A stretch of 64,000 nucleotides of DNA from Sphingomonas echinoides (GTDB taxonomy: Bacteria; Pseudomonadota; Alphaproteobacteria; Sphingomonadales; Sphingomonadaceae), in NCBI RefSeq assembly GCF_029623395.1, contig NZ_JAPYKK010000009.1, forward strand, positions 62,001 through 126,000. The letters run 5' to 3'. Each line of letters opens with the position of its first letter. The stretch's first letter is position 1. Below the pieces are notes generated by a model, which was given only the letters and a program-made list of their open reading frames with translations, searched no databases and was not told the DNA's origin. A program made the position numbers and the translations under genes. Of this stretch, positions 56,393 to 64,000 are shown in pieces.

Positions 56393-58476
56393 ACACCCCG
56401 GTCTGGCCGCTGCTGCTCGGCCGCTTCGAATGGCGCGACCTGCCGTTCGTCCGCGCGATCTTGGACCCGAGCGCAAGCAACCTGGTCGGCGCGTTTGCGG
56501 GCGGGCTGGTCGTGGTCGGCGCGATCGTCGTCGCGCTCGTGCTCACACGCTACGGCAAGTGGCGCTATCTGTGGAGCGAATGGCTCACCAGCCTCGATCA
56601 CAAGAAGATCGGGATCCTGTACATCGCGCTCGCTTTCGTGATGCTGTCGCGTGCGCTGGTCGAGGCGGTGCTGATGCGCGGGCAACAGGCGGTCGCGATC
56701 AACACTCCGGGGTTCCTCACCCCCGATCATTTCGGCGAACTGTTCAGCACGCACGGGTCGATCATGATCTTCTTCATGGCGATGCCGTTCCTGACCGGCC
56801 TCATCAACTTCGTCATGCCGCTCCAGATCGGCGCGCGCGACATGGCGTTTCCCTGGGCGAATTCGGTCGCCTTGTGGCTGACCGCGGGGGGTGCGGGGCT
56901 GATGATGGCGTCGCTCATCGTCGGGCAATTCTCGACCGGCGGGTGGACGGGCTATCCGCCCTTCACCGAGGTCGCGTTCAGCCCCGACGTCGGGCCGGAT
57001 TACTGGATCTGGGCGGTCTCGCTCGGGTCGATCGGATCGACCATGGCGGGGATCAACATCGCCTGCACGCTGTACAAGCAACGCGCGCCGGGGATGGCGT
57101 TCATGGCGATGCCGCTGTTCTGCTGGACCAGCCTGTGCACCGCGATCCTGATGATCTTCGCGATGCCGCCGCTAACCGTCGCGACCGCGCTGCTCGCGCT
57201 CGATCGGTATCTTGGCTTCCACATGTTCACCAACGATCTCGGCGGGAACATGATGAACTACGCCAACCTGTTCTGGCTGTTCGGCCATCCCGAGGTCTAC
57301 ATCCTGATTCTCCCCGCGTTCGGGGTCTATTCGGAGGTCGTTTCGACCTTCTCGACCAAGGAGCTCTACGGCTACACCTCGCTCGTGCTCGCGACGATGG
57401 TGATCGCGGTGCTGAGCTTCACCGTGTGGGTCCACCACTTCTTCACCATGGGGCAAAGCGCCAATCTGAACGCGGTGTTCGGGATCGCGACGATGACGAT
57501 CGGCGTGCCCACGGGCGTCAAGATCTACGACTGGATCTGGACGATGTTCCGCGGCGAAGTGCGCTTCACCGTGCCGATGCTCTATGCGCTCGCGTTCATG
57601 ATGACGTTCGTGTTGGGCGGGTTCACCGGGATCCTGCTGGCGATGCCGCCACTCGATTATCTGGTGCACAACACGCTGTTCCTGGTCGCGCATTTCCACA
57701 ACATGCTGATCCCGGGCCTGCTGTACGGGATGCTGGCGGGCTATCATTACTGGTTCCCCAAGGCGTTCGGCTTCCGGCTCGACGAGAAATGGGGGCGGAT
57801 CGCCTTCACCTGCTGGGTGGTCGGCTTCTACCTCGCGTTCATGCCGCTCTATGTGCTGGGCGCGAGCGGGATGGCGCGGCGGACGCACGAGATCTTCGAT
57901 CCTTCGTTCCGCCCGTGGCTGTACGTCGCGATGGCAGGGGCAGGGGTGCTGTTCTGCGCTTTGGGGTCGCTGTTCGTCCAACTCGTCGTCAGCATCCGCA
58001 ACCGCGACGCGCTGCGCGTCTTCGCGGGCGACCCGTGGGACGGGCGCACGCTCGAATGGTCGATCGCGTCGCCGCCGCCCGAGTATAATTTCGCGGTCGT
58101 GCCCAATGTGGACGGGCGAGACATCTTCTACCGGCGCAAGCACGCCGAGCATCAGGCACCACCCTATGCGGAGCCTTATGCTTACGAAGACATCGTGATG
58201 CCGCGCAACAGCGCGAGCGGGGTGGCGATCGGGGTGTTCGCGGCGGTGTCTGCGTTCGGGCTGATCTGGCACATGTGGTGGCTCGGGGTCGCGGGCGCGG
58301 TGGTGGGGATTGCGGCGCTGGTGACGCGCAGCTTCGGGCGCGATCAGCACCGTATCCTGCTCGCGGCGGACGTCGCGCGGGAGGATCGCCGCTGGCGCGC
58401 GGCGCTGGCCGAAGCTCGGTCGATCTCCCGCCACACCGAGATGACGACTGCCAATCAGGGGCTGGCGGAACGATGA
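56389..58476 (+). CDS. cyoB: Cytochrome o ubiquinol oxidase subunit I
   Basis: 695 residues from the ATG at 56389. It is a heme-copper oxidase core with about fifteen membrane segments. Metal ligands are visible: His122 (FSTHGSIMIFF, low-spin heme), His300 with Tyr304 in GHPEVY (CuB and the cross-linked tyrosine), His349-His350 in VHHFFTMG (CuB), His435 and His437 in AHFHN (heme o3 and heme b). The enzyme reduces oxygen to water with electrons from ubiquinol and pumps protons. Length and N-terminal extension match CyoB rather than CtaD. It overlaps its neighbours by 4 nt at both ends. Confidence 0.96.
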   Translation: MNTPVWPLLLGRFEWRDLPFVRAILDPSASNLVGAFAGGLVVVGAIVVALVLTRYGKWRYLWSEWLTSLDHKKIGILYIALAFVMLSRALVEAVLMRGQQAVAINTPGFLTPDHFGELFSTHGSIMIFFMAMPFLTGLINFVMPLQIGARDMAFPWANSVALWLTAGGAGLMMASLIVGQFSTGGWTGYPPFTEVAFSPDVGPDYWIWAVSLGSIGSTMAGINIACTLYKQRAPGMAFMAMPLFCWTSLCTAILMIFAMPPLTVATALLALDRYLGFHMFTNDLGGNMMNYANLFWLFGHPEVYILILPAFGVYSEVVSTFSTKELYGYTSLVLATMVIAVLSFTVWVHHFFTMGQSANLNAVFGIATMTIGVPTGVKIYDWIWTMFRGEVRFTVPMLYALAFMMTFVLGGFTGILLAMPPLDYLVHNTLFLVAHFHNMLIPGLLYGMLAGYHYWFPKAFGFRLDEKWGRIAFTCWVVGFYLAFMPLYVLGASGMARRTHEIFDPSFRPWLYVAMAGAGVLFCALGSLFVQLVVSIRNRDALRVFAGDPWDGRTLEWSIASPPPEYNFAVVPNVDGRDIFYRRKHAEHQAPPYAEPYAYEDIVMPRNSASGVAIGVFAAVSAFGLIWHMWWLGVAGAVVGIAALVTRSFGRDQHRILLAADVAREDRRWRAALAEARSISRHTEMTTANQGLAER

Positions 58477-59075
58477 GCAAGACAGCGACCGAGATCGAAC
58501 AACCGGACGCAGAACAGGATGATACCGCCTTGTTCGGCTTCTGGATTTTCCTGATGAGCGACGCGGTGATCTTCGCGCTGCTGTTCGCGACTTACGGCAC
58601 GATGACGCAGGCGACCGCCGGCGGGCCGACTGCGGCGGCGGAGTTCAAGCTGGTGCCGACGTTCATCGAAACGCTGTTGCTGCTGACCAGCAGCGCGACG
58701 TTCGGGCGCGCTTCGGTCGCAATGAAATATGACGAGCCGCGCCGCGTGCTGTTCTTCTGGCTGTTCGTGACGCTGGGGCTGGGCTTGGTCTTCCTCGGGT
58801 TCGAGGCGAAGGACTTTGCGGACATGTTTGCGGATGGCGCCTATCCGAGCCGCAGCGGGTTCCTCTCCGCCTTCTTCGCGCTCGTGCCGCTGCACGGGCT
58901 GCATGTCGTGGCGGGGTGTTTCTGGCTGATCGTGATGATCGTGCAGGTCCGCGTGATCGGGCTCGACCGGCGCGTGAAGCTCAACCTGTTGCGGCTGGGG
59001 CTGTTCTGGCACTTCCTCGACGTGGTGTGGATCGCCATCTTCTCGGTCGTCTATCTGGGCGGACACATCGCATGA
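58473..59075 (+). CDS. cyoC: Cytochrome o ubiquinol oxidase subunit III
   Basis: 200 residues from the ATG at 58473, overlapping the cyoB stop. Five membrane segments match CyoC: GFWIFLMSDAVIFALLFATY, IETLLLLTSSATFG, VLFFWLFVTLGLGLVFLGFE, LVPLHGLHVVAGCFWLIVMI and LGLFWHFLDVVWIAIFSVVYLGG. The Glu in LGFEAKDF is the conserved acidic residue of subunit III. The subunit stabilises the oxidase. Confidence 0.95.
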   Translation: MSKTATEIEQPDAEQDDTALFGFWIFLMSDAVIFALLFATYGTMTQATAGGPTAAAEFKLVPTFIETLLLLTSSATFGRASVAMKYDEPRRVLFFWLFVTLGLGLVFLGFEAKDFADMFADGAYPSRSGFLSAFFALVPLHGLHVVAGCFWLIVMIVQVRVIGLDRRVKLNLLRLGLFWHFLDVVWIAIFSVVYLGGHIA

Positions 59076-59383
59076 AGAACGGGACCGAACGGCGCACCGA
59101 GCTGCGGACCTATGCGGTGGGCTATCTGCTGGCGCTTGCGCTGACCGGCGCGGCGTTCGCGGCGGTGGTGTGGCCGTCCTTCGCGGCGGGGACGACGCTG
59201 GCGATCGTGCTCGGGCTCGCGCTGGTGCAGGCGGTGGTGCATTTCCGCTGCTTCCTCCACATCACGATGCAGCGCGCGTCGCGGCACGACCTGCAACTGA
59301 TTTTGTTTTCCACGCTGATCATCGTGATGATGGTGGGCGGGACGATGGTGCTGCTGATGAATTTGCGCACGCGGATGATGTAG
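59072..59383 (+). CDS. cyoD: Cytochrome o ubiquinol oxidase subunit IV
   Basis: 103 residues from the ATG at 59072, overlapping the cyoC stop. Three membrane segments with the family marks YAVGYLLALALTGAAF, LGLALVQAVVHFRCFLHI and LILFSTLIIVMMVGGTMVLLMNL. It is the last gene of cyoABCD. The heme o synthase gene cyoE is not in the window. Confidence 0.93.
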   Translation: MKNGTERRTELRTYAVGYLLALALTGAAFAAVVWPSFAAGTTLAIVLGLALVQAVVHFRCFLHITMQRASRHDLQLILFSTLIIVMMVGGTMVLLMNLRTRMM

Positions 59384-59439
59384 CGGGGGGCCTGGTTTGT
59401 CGGCGCCTTCGAAGCGTTTTGCGACGATCTCTTGCAATC

Positions 59440-59492
59440 AAAAATGGACAGGGACCGGCCTGGCCATGGGAGCGTGCCGACCGGCCCCTGTC
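59440..59492 (-). terminator. Intrinsic terminator downstream of flagellin
   Basis: On the minus strand an imperfect 12-bp stem (GACAGGGGCCGG / CCGGTCCCTGTC, arms 59481-59492 and 59447-59458, one mismatch) is followed at once by a T-run (CATTTTTG, 59446 down to 59439). This is the best intrinsic terminator in the window. It lies about 90 nt past the flagellin stop and also beyond the end of cyoD on the other strand. Confidence 0.7.
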
Positions 59493-59536
59493 GCGACGTC
59501 GGCACCCTGAGGGGGTAGGCGCCAACGATCTCTGGT

Positions 59537-59568
59537 CCCGGCGCCGGACCCGAGGGGCCGGCGTCGGG
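59537..59568 (-). terminator. Stem-loop directly after the flagellin stop
   Basis: CCCGGCGCCGG (59537-59547) pairs with CCGGCGTCGGG (59558-59568) over 11 bp with one G-T pair and a 10-nt loop. It begins 11 nt after the flagellin stop codon. With the T-run hairpin at 59440-59492 it forms a tandem end, and may protect the abundant flagellin mRNA from 3' decay. Confidence 0.55.
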
Positions 59569-59579
59569 TCTCGGTGGTC

Positions 59580-60401
59580 TTAGCGGAACAGCGAGGTGAT
59601 GCTCTGCGGCGCCTGATTGGCGATCGACAGAGCCTGCACGCCCAGCTGCTGCTTGACCTGCAACGCCTGCAGATTGGCCGATTCCTTCGACAGATCCGCG
59701 TCGACGAGGTTGCCGATGCCGCTGGTGATCACGTCCGACAGGCTGTTCACGAAGCTCGACTGACCGTCGATCTTGCGCGATGCCGAGCCGAGCGTGCTGA
59801 GGCTCGCGTTGATCGTCGTCGAAACGTCCTTCAACGTGTCGATCATCGTCTTGGCCGATGCCGCGTCCGTGAACGTGGAACCGATTGCGTCGATGACGTC
59901 GGTGTCGAAGTCCTGGTTGGCGACATCCAGCGTCGCTGCGGTGGTGTCGGTGGACTGGAGTGCGCTGACGCTACCGCCGCTGCCCTGAAGCAGATTGGTG
60001 CCGTTGAAGCTCGACGAGTCGATGATCGACTGGATCTGCTCCTTCAGTGCGTCGAAATCCTTGCCCATCGCATCGCGGCTGTTGGTGTCGAGACCCGCGT
60101 CCGACGCCGACGTGGCCTTGGCGGCCATCTGGTTGACGAGGTCGGAGATCTGCTGCGTTCCCGCAACCGCCACGTCGACCGTGCTCTTGGCGCGGCTCAG
60201 CGACGACCCGACCGATGCGAGCTTGCCGACGTCGCCGCGCAGCGTCTGCGCGATGGTGTAGGAAGCCGAATCGTCCTTGGTCGAGGAGACCTTGAGGCCG
60301 GTGCTGATACGCTTCTGAGTCGTCGCCAGTTCGTTGGTCGTCATGCTCAGGTTCTGGAGCGCGGTAAGGGCGGCGGTATTGGTGTTGACCGACATTGCCA
60401 T
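59580..60401 (-). CDS. Flagellin
   Basis: 273 residues from the ATG at 60401, with AAGGAA 8 nt upstream. The N-terminal D0/D1 helices (SVNTNTAALTALQNLSMT, QKRISTGLKVSSTKDDSASY) and the C-terminal helix (LQVKQQLGVQALSIANQA, ending SLFR) are classical. The central part is short, as in Caulobacter flagellins, with little exposed D2/D3. It polymerises into the external filament. It is divergent from flbT, whose product in Caulobacter controls flagellin mRNA. Two hairpins follow the stop. Confidence 0.96.
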   Translation of the reverse strand: MAMSVNTNTAALTALQNLSMTTNELATTQKRISTGLKVSSTKDDSASYTIAQTLRGDVGKLASVGSSLSRAKSTVDVAVAGTQQISDLVNQMAAKATSASDAGLDTNSRDAMGKDFDALKEQIQSIIDSSSFNGTNLLQGSGGSVSALQSTDTTAATLDVANQDFDTDVIDAIGSTFTDAASAKTMIDTLKDVSTTINASLSTLGSASRKIDGQSSFVNSLSDVITSGIGNLVDADLSKESANLQALQVKQQLGVQALSIANQAPQSITSLFR

Positions 60402-60497
60402 GATAACATTCCTTCTCAAAAACACGGTTGCTTCTGCAGCCGATGCGCCGCGACAGGCGGAGCATGCGTCCTTTTTAGAAAGCGGTTGGGAGTGCGG

Positions 60498-60525
60498 TTT
60501 CCGGCACGACGCTTTTTGATGGTTA
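60498..60525 (-). promoter_or_regulatory. Possible sigma-28-type promoter for flagellin
   Basis: On the minus strand GCCGGAAA (60505 down to 60498) matches the flagellar sigma-28 -10 consensus GCCGATAA at 6 of 8 positions. A weak TAACCATC (60525 down to 60518) lies 12 nt before it at the -35 position. The predicted leader would be about 90 nt long, enough for post-transcriptional control by FlbT. The match is only partial. Confidence 0.3.
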
Positions 60526-60633
60526 AGCTCCGTGCACGAACCTTTTGATGACGATAGGCAAAAAATTCCGGGTCCGGACCGTGCGCGATGCACGCCGTCT
60601 ATGATGGCGCAGGGATGTGCGGAAGGATTGGAC

Positions 60634-61059
60634 GTGGCGCTCAAGATCTGGTTGCGGGAAGGGGAGAAGGTCGTCGTCAACGGCGCAGTGCTGGTCGCGC
60701 TCGGTCGGACGCGGCTCGCGGTCGAGAACCAGGCTGCGGTCCTGCGCGAGCGTGAGATCATGACGCCCGAGGAAGCCAACACGCCCGCGCGGCGGCTCTA
60801 CTTCGCCGCGATGATGGCGTATATCGACGAGCCTGCACGGGACCGCTATCAGGATCAGGTGGTCCTGCTGGTCCATGCGTTGCTCAGCGCGATCCAGTCG
60901 GACGCGGCAAAAGCGATGGTGGTCAGCTTCGCGCGGCATATCGCCGCGGGCGAATTCTACCGTGCGTTGGGGGATTGCCGCGATCTGATTGCGTATGAGG
61001 CGACCGCGCTCGAGCGTGCGCCAGCCGAAAGCATACAAGCTTGCGCGGTGTTGCCCTGA
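60634..61059 (+). CDS. flbT: Flagellar biosynthesis repressor FlbT
   Basis: 141 residues from the GTG at 60634, chosen because GGAAGGA lies 6 nt upstream and the product then begins at the family's normal start, ALKIWLREGEKVVVNGAVL. Further marks are TPARRLYFAAMMAYIDEP and GEFYRALGDCRDLIAYE. In Caulobacter FlbT binds the leader of flagellin mRNA and shortens its life until the hook is complete. Here it is divergent from a flagellin gene. Its usual partner flaF is not between them nor elsewhere in the window. Confidence 0.9.
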   Translation: MALKIWLREGEKVVVNGAVLVALGRTRLAVENQAAVLREREIMTPEEANTPARRLYFAAMMAYIDEPARDRYQDQVVLLVHALLSAIQSDAAKAMVVSFARHIAAGEFYRALGDCRDLIAYEATALERAPAESIQACAVLP

Positions 61060-61151
61060 TTCAACAAAAAATGTGCAGACGCGACCGGGAATCCGACCGG
61101 TGTCTATCATGGGATGTGACCCAGGAGGGTCTCTACCCGGAGTGACGATCC

Positions 61152-63938
61152 ATGGCGGCGGATGTCTCCAATAGCCTTGCTGGCCTGAGCCTGCTGACGC
61201 GTACCAACGAGTTCGCAACGTATGGCATGAGCGTCGCTACGGTGGCGACCGAAACCCGCGCACAGCGCGCCGCGCATGCGCAGTTCAAGACCCCCGCCAC
61301 GACTGCACCCTGGACCCAGACGCGGACGCCGTCGCCTTCAGTCGCCGCGGTGCAAGCGATGAAAAGCGTCGTCGACACGCGTGCCGGATCCGGTACGTTG
61401 CCACGGGACGTGCAAGCCGACTTCACCACGTACAAGGCGCTTGACCGGTTGCGGGTCCTTGCCCAAGCGGCGGCAAGCAGCAGCGCGAATGCCGCACAGC
61501 GCAAGAGCTTACAGCAGAGTTTTGAGCTTGGGTTGAAAGATTTGCGAGCGTACCTCGGCTCGACGGTCGGCGACAAGTTGCAGCTCGCCTTCGATCAGCC
61601 GCATACGCGTGCGGAAAGCATCGCGATTGGCGGCCCCAAAGTGTTGCCGGCGATCGTCGGGAAAGGGGTGGTTGCCGATCGTTTCGCCGCCGTACCTGAC
61701 ATCTCCGGGACCGAACGCCTGCGCATCACGCTGTCGCAGCGCGAAACCAGCGACGCGATCGACATCGATCTGGCGCAGATCCCGCAACCCCCGACGCTTG
61801 ACGGCATTGCCGCCGCAATGACCTCCGCCATCGCTGCGATCCCCGCGCGGGATACGGCAGGCGTGATCCAATATGCAGCGGACGGAACCGCGCTTCCGCG
61901 CTGGGACGTCAAGGTCCGCGTTACCAAGACCGGTGATGCCTGGGGCCTCACGATCGATCGGACCGGGAACGAACGGATCACGATCGATCAGCCAGGGGCT
62001 CCCTCGACCCTTGTCGTTGCTGCCGATGTGACCGGTGTTGCGACTGCCACGAAGGTCCAGATGCTCCGGTTCGATACGCCCGAGGGGATGATCGAGCCAC
62101 GTCTCGATGGGACGATCGCTGCGACCGACCGAACTGCGACCGCAACCGCCGCGCTTCGGCCAAAACCGGCTCTCCCTGCCGCCGCACCCGGGAAACCCAT
62201 CGTTGCCGCGCCGTCGCCGCCAGCGGTCACTGCGGAAACGACGGTCAATGCGCTGGTGGTCGACCCGCAGGGCTTCAGCTATGTCGTGGGGACGACGGGG
62301 GGCGACCTTGGCGGCGCGCTTTCCAACGGCAACGCCATGTTGTTCGTGTCCAAACGCGATAGCATCGGGAACGTCGTGTGGCAGCGCAGCCTTGGCACAC
62401 CGGGGACGTCCACCGGCGCGGCGATCGCGCTCGCCCCGGGCGGCGGCGTGGTGATCGCGGGGACGGTATCCGATGGCGCCGATCCGATTGCCAATGGCAG
62501 CGCAATGGTCGTCGCGCGGTTCGCGGATAACGGCGACGAGCAGCTATTGCAGAGGATCCGGACATCGAGCTTCGACAGCGCTACCGCGATTGCAGTTGCC
62601 GATGATGGAACGATGGTCCTGGGCGGGCGAACATCGACGGGGCAGGGCGACGCGTATCTCGCGCGTCTCGATGCGAAGGGCGTGGTCCTGGAGCAGCGGA
62701 TGCTCGACAACGGAGGTGATGACCGCGTTACTGCACTGGCTTTCAACCGTGCGGGAAAGGTCCTTGCCCTTCTCCAGCAGGGAACCAACAGCCTGATGCA
62801 ACAATATGATACAGCAGGGTTTAATTCCGAATCCGGGAGTGTCTCGCTGGGTGCGGCACAAGCGCGGGCGTTGGCCGTCGCAGCGGATGGTACGATCGCG
62901 ATCGGCGGTTCGACACTGGGGGCCGTGGCGGGCGATCAAGTCAATGCACCGGGCGGCGCGCGGGATGGGTTCGTCACGCGGATCAACGCCGACTTCTCCG
63001 GCGTCGCCACGACCTATCTGGCCACGACGGGCGACGACCAGATCGATAGCGTCGGCTTTCTCGGTAACTCGCTGTACGTCGGCGGGCGGACGAGCGGGAC
63101 ACTGGGCGCTGCCAAACGGGGCGAGATCGACGGGTTCGTCGGGCGGATCGATCCGACGACCGGCGCGATCGAAACGGTCGAACAGTTTGGCGCCAGCGGC
63201 GCGCGTACGGGGACGGTGCGGATCGCTGGCGCGCCGGGCGGGGACACGATCCTCGAAGCGCTCGGGCTCAACCGCGGCGTCGTGACACCCGACGTGTCGG
63301 CGAACCTGGTGGCACAGACCAACGTGCGGGTCGGCGACAGCCTCTCGATCCGGATCAATCGCGGGGCGGCGATCAAGCTGACGATCGGAGCGAACGACAC
63401 GGTCGCGTCGCTTGCCAGCAGACTTGGGCTGCTGACCGGAGGAAAGGCGAGCGTTTCGAGCGCTATCAAGGGCGATGGTCGCGCGTTTCAGATCACCGCG
63501 CGTGGCGGCGCGACGATCGAGCTGATCGCTGGGCCACCCGGACAGGACGTGCTGTCGAAGATCGGGATCGATCCGCAAATCCTGTCGCAACCACCGGTGC
63601 GGGCGGCGAGCGCGCCGAAGGTTTCGCCGGGGGGGCAATTCGGCCTTGGCCTCTCTGCTGGCCTGTCGCTTGCGTCGGCGCAGGACGCCGGAATTGCGCT
63701 CAACGCCGTCAAGCAAGCGATGTCGATCACGCAGACGGGCTATCGTTCGCTCTATTGGGATTCGACCAAGGCTGCGCTGGCCAATGGCGGATCGCCCAAG
63801 GGCAGCAAGGCGGCGGTCTCGCGCGCCTCTGCGCAGGCCGCCAGCTATCAGGCGGCGCTTGACCGGCTTCAGAGCAGCGCCGTCGTCAGCACGGGCAAGC
63901 CGGACCCGACCTTGACCGTGTTCGGCTATACCAGGTGA
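61152..63938 (+). CDS. flaEY: FlaEY-like flagellar regulatory/structural protein
   Basis: 928 residues from the ATG at 61152 (GGAG about 9 nt upstream). Both ends look like rod/hook/filament proteins: a helical N-terminus (SNSLAGLSLLTRTNEFATYG) and a C-terminal helix (ASYQAALDRLQSSAV). The middle (residues about 365-680) contains SBBP-like beta-propeller repeats (VVWQRSLGTPGTSTGAAIAL, GGGVVIAGTVSDG, DGTMVLGGRTSTGQGDAYLAR). Length, layout and position beside flbT and flagellin fit the Caulobacter gene annotated flaEY. No signal peptide. What the propeller binds is unknown. It follows flbT by 92 nt on the same strand. Confidence 0.7.
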   Translation: MAADVSNSLAGLSLLTRTNEFATYGMSVATVATETRAQRAAHAQFKTPATTAPWTQTRTPSPSVAAVQAMKSVVDTRAGSGTLPRDVQADFTTYKALDRLRVLAQAAASSSANAAQRKSLQQSFELGLKDLRAYLGSTVGDKLQLAFDQPHTRAESIAIGGPKVLPAIVGKGVVADRFAAVPDISGTERLRITLSQRETSDAIDIDLAQIPQPPTLDGIAAAMTSAIAAIPARDTAGVIQYAADGTALPRWDVKVRVTKTGDAWGLTIDRTGNERITIDQPGAPSTLVVAADVTGVATATKVQMLRFDTPEGMIEPRLDGTIAATDRTATATAALRPKPALPAAAPGKPIVAAPSPPAVTAETTVNALVVDPQGFSYVVGTTGGDLGGALSNGNAMLFVSKRDSIGNVVWQRSLGTPGTSTGAAIALAPGGGVVIAGTVSDGADPIANGSAMVVARFADNGDEQLLQRIRTSSFDSATAIAVADDGTMVLGGRTSTGQGDAYLARLDAKGVVLEQRMLDNGGDDRVTALAFNRAGKVLALLQQGTNSLMQQYDTAGFNSESGSVSLGAAQARALAVAADGTIAIGGSTLGAVAGDQVNAPGGARDGFVTRINADFSGVATTYLATTGDDQIDSVGFLGNSLYVGGRTSGTLGAAKRGEIDGFVGRIDPTTGAIETVEQFGASGARTGTVRIAGAPGGDTILEALGLNRGVVTPDVSANLVAQTNVRVGDSLSIRINRGAAIKLTIGANDTVASLASRLGLLTGGKASVSSAIKGDGRAFQITARGGATIELIAGPPGQDVLSKIGIDPQILSQPPVRAASAPKVSPGGQFGLGLSAGLSLASAQDAGIALNAVKQAMSITQTGYRSLYWDSTKAALANGGSPKGSKAAVSRASAQAASYQAALDRLQSSAVVSTGKPDPTLTVFGYTR

Positions 63939-64000
63939 TGCCGTTAACCATCGTTTCTGCGCTGTTGCGACGAAACGCCAATTAGGCGATGCAGAGCACG

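Noticed and set aside
52640..56476. A single 1278-codon minus-strand protein
   Set aside because: The part upstream of 55102 is Arg/His-rich and antisense to cyoA. The TonB receptor has its own ATG, ribosome-binding site and signal peptide at 55102.
57172..58434. A 420-codon open frame antisense to cyoB
   Set aside because: It is Arg/His/Glu-rich low-complexity translation, a shadow of cyoB, whose metal ligands are all in place on the plus strand.
60502..60517. Possible sigma-54 promoter CGGCACGACGCTTTTT before flbT
   Set aside because: The GG half matches, but the essential GC of the -12 element is missing.

Overview
The window looks like a chromosomal segment of a Sphingomonas-type alphaproteobacterium. 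The evidence is high GC coding DNA, four TonB-dependent receptors, a FlbT/FlaEY-type flagellin locus, a CyoABCD quinol oxidase, DUF3597 and DUF4142 proteins, and a cluster of sphingomonad-like REP palindromes. I see no phage, integrase, transposase, CRISPR array, rRNA or tRNA.

Layout. (1) 1-11268: the 3' part of a giant repetitive autotransporter, followed 13 nt later by a TPR-sulfotransferase and, by stop/start overlap, a TPR/GT9-fold glycosyltransferase-like protein. This is the least explained operon here. (2) 11335-13746: a large MscS-type channel. (3) 13839-22451: a carbohydrate locus with a GFOR-like oxidoreductase, a LacI regulator, a GH43 beta-xylosidase-like enzyme overlapping an MFS sugar/sugar-acid transporter, and a divergent TonB receptor. 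The same palindromic core (TAACGTTA/CGTTAACG) lies in front of both the transporter and the receptor. (4) 22518-24527: DUF4142 lipoprotein, DUF3597 protein and dienelactone hydrolase. (5) 24577-34217, minus strand: TonB receptor, GH89 alpha-N-acetylglucosaminidase and an HGSNAT-like membrane acetyltransferase in one run, with a Tat-exported GH2 enzyme upstream. (6) 34657-35514: a class A beta-lactamase-like protein that lacks the deacylation glutamate. (7) 35552-40346, minus strand: DUF2946-like protein, siderophore-type TonB receptor, PepSY membrane protein and a PuuE-like polysaccharide deacetylase. (8) 40535-46418: a complete mrpA(B)CDEFG cation/proton antiporter operon whose genes all overlap by 4 nt. 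(9) 46764-48798: a small unknown protein and an anchored glycosidase-like protein. (10) 49119-55102, minus strand: TonB receptor, then a fused ABC permease and its ATPase with no binding protein, with REP elements between receptor and permease. (11) 55481-59383: cyoABCD. (12) 59580-63938: flagellin facing flbT and a flaEY-like gene.

Together the genes describe a free-living, motile, aerobic plant- or soil-associated bacterium that scavenges complex glycans. TonB receptors take substrate across the outer membrane, and periplasmic glycosidases and inner-membrane transporters process it. All function calls come from reading motifs and overall family resemblance. No database search was run.
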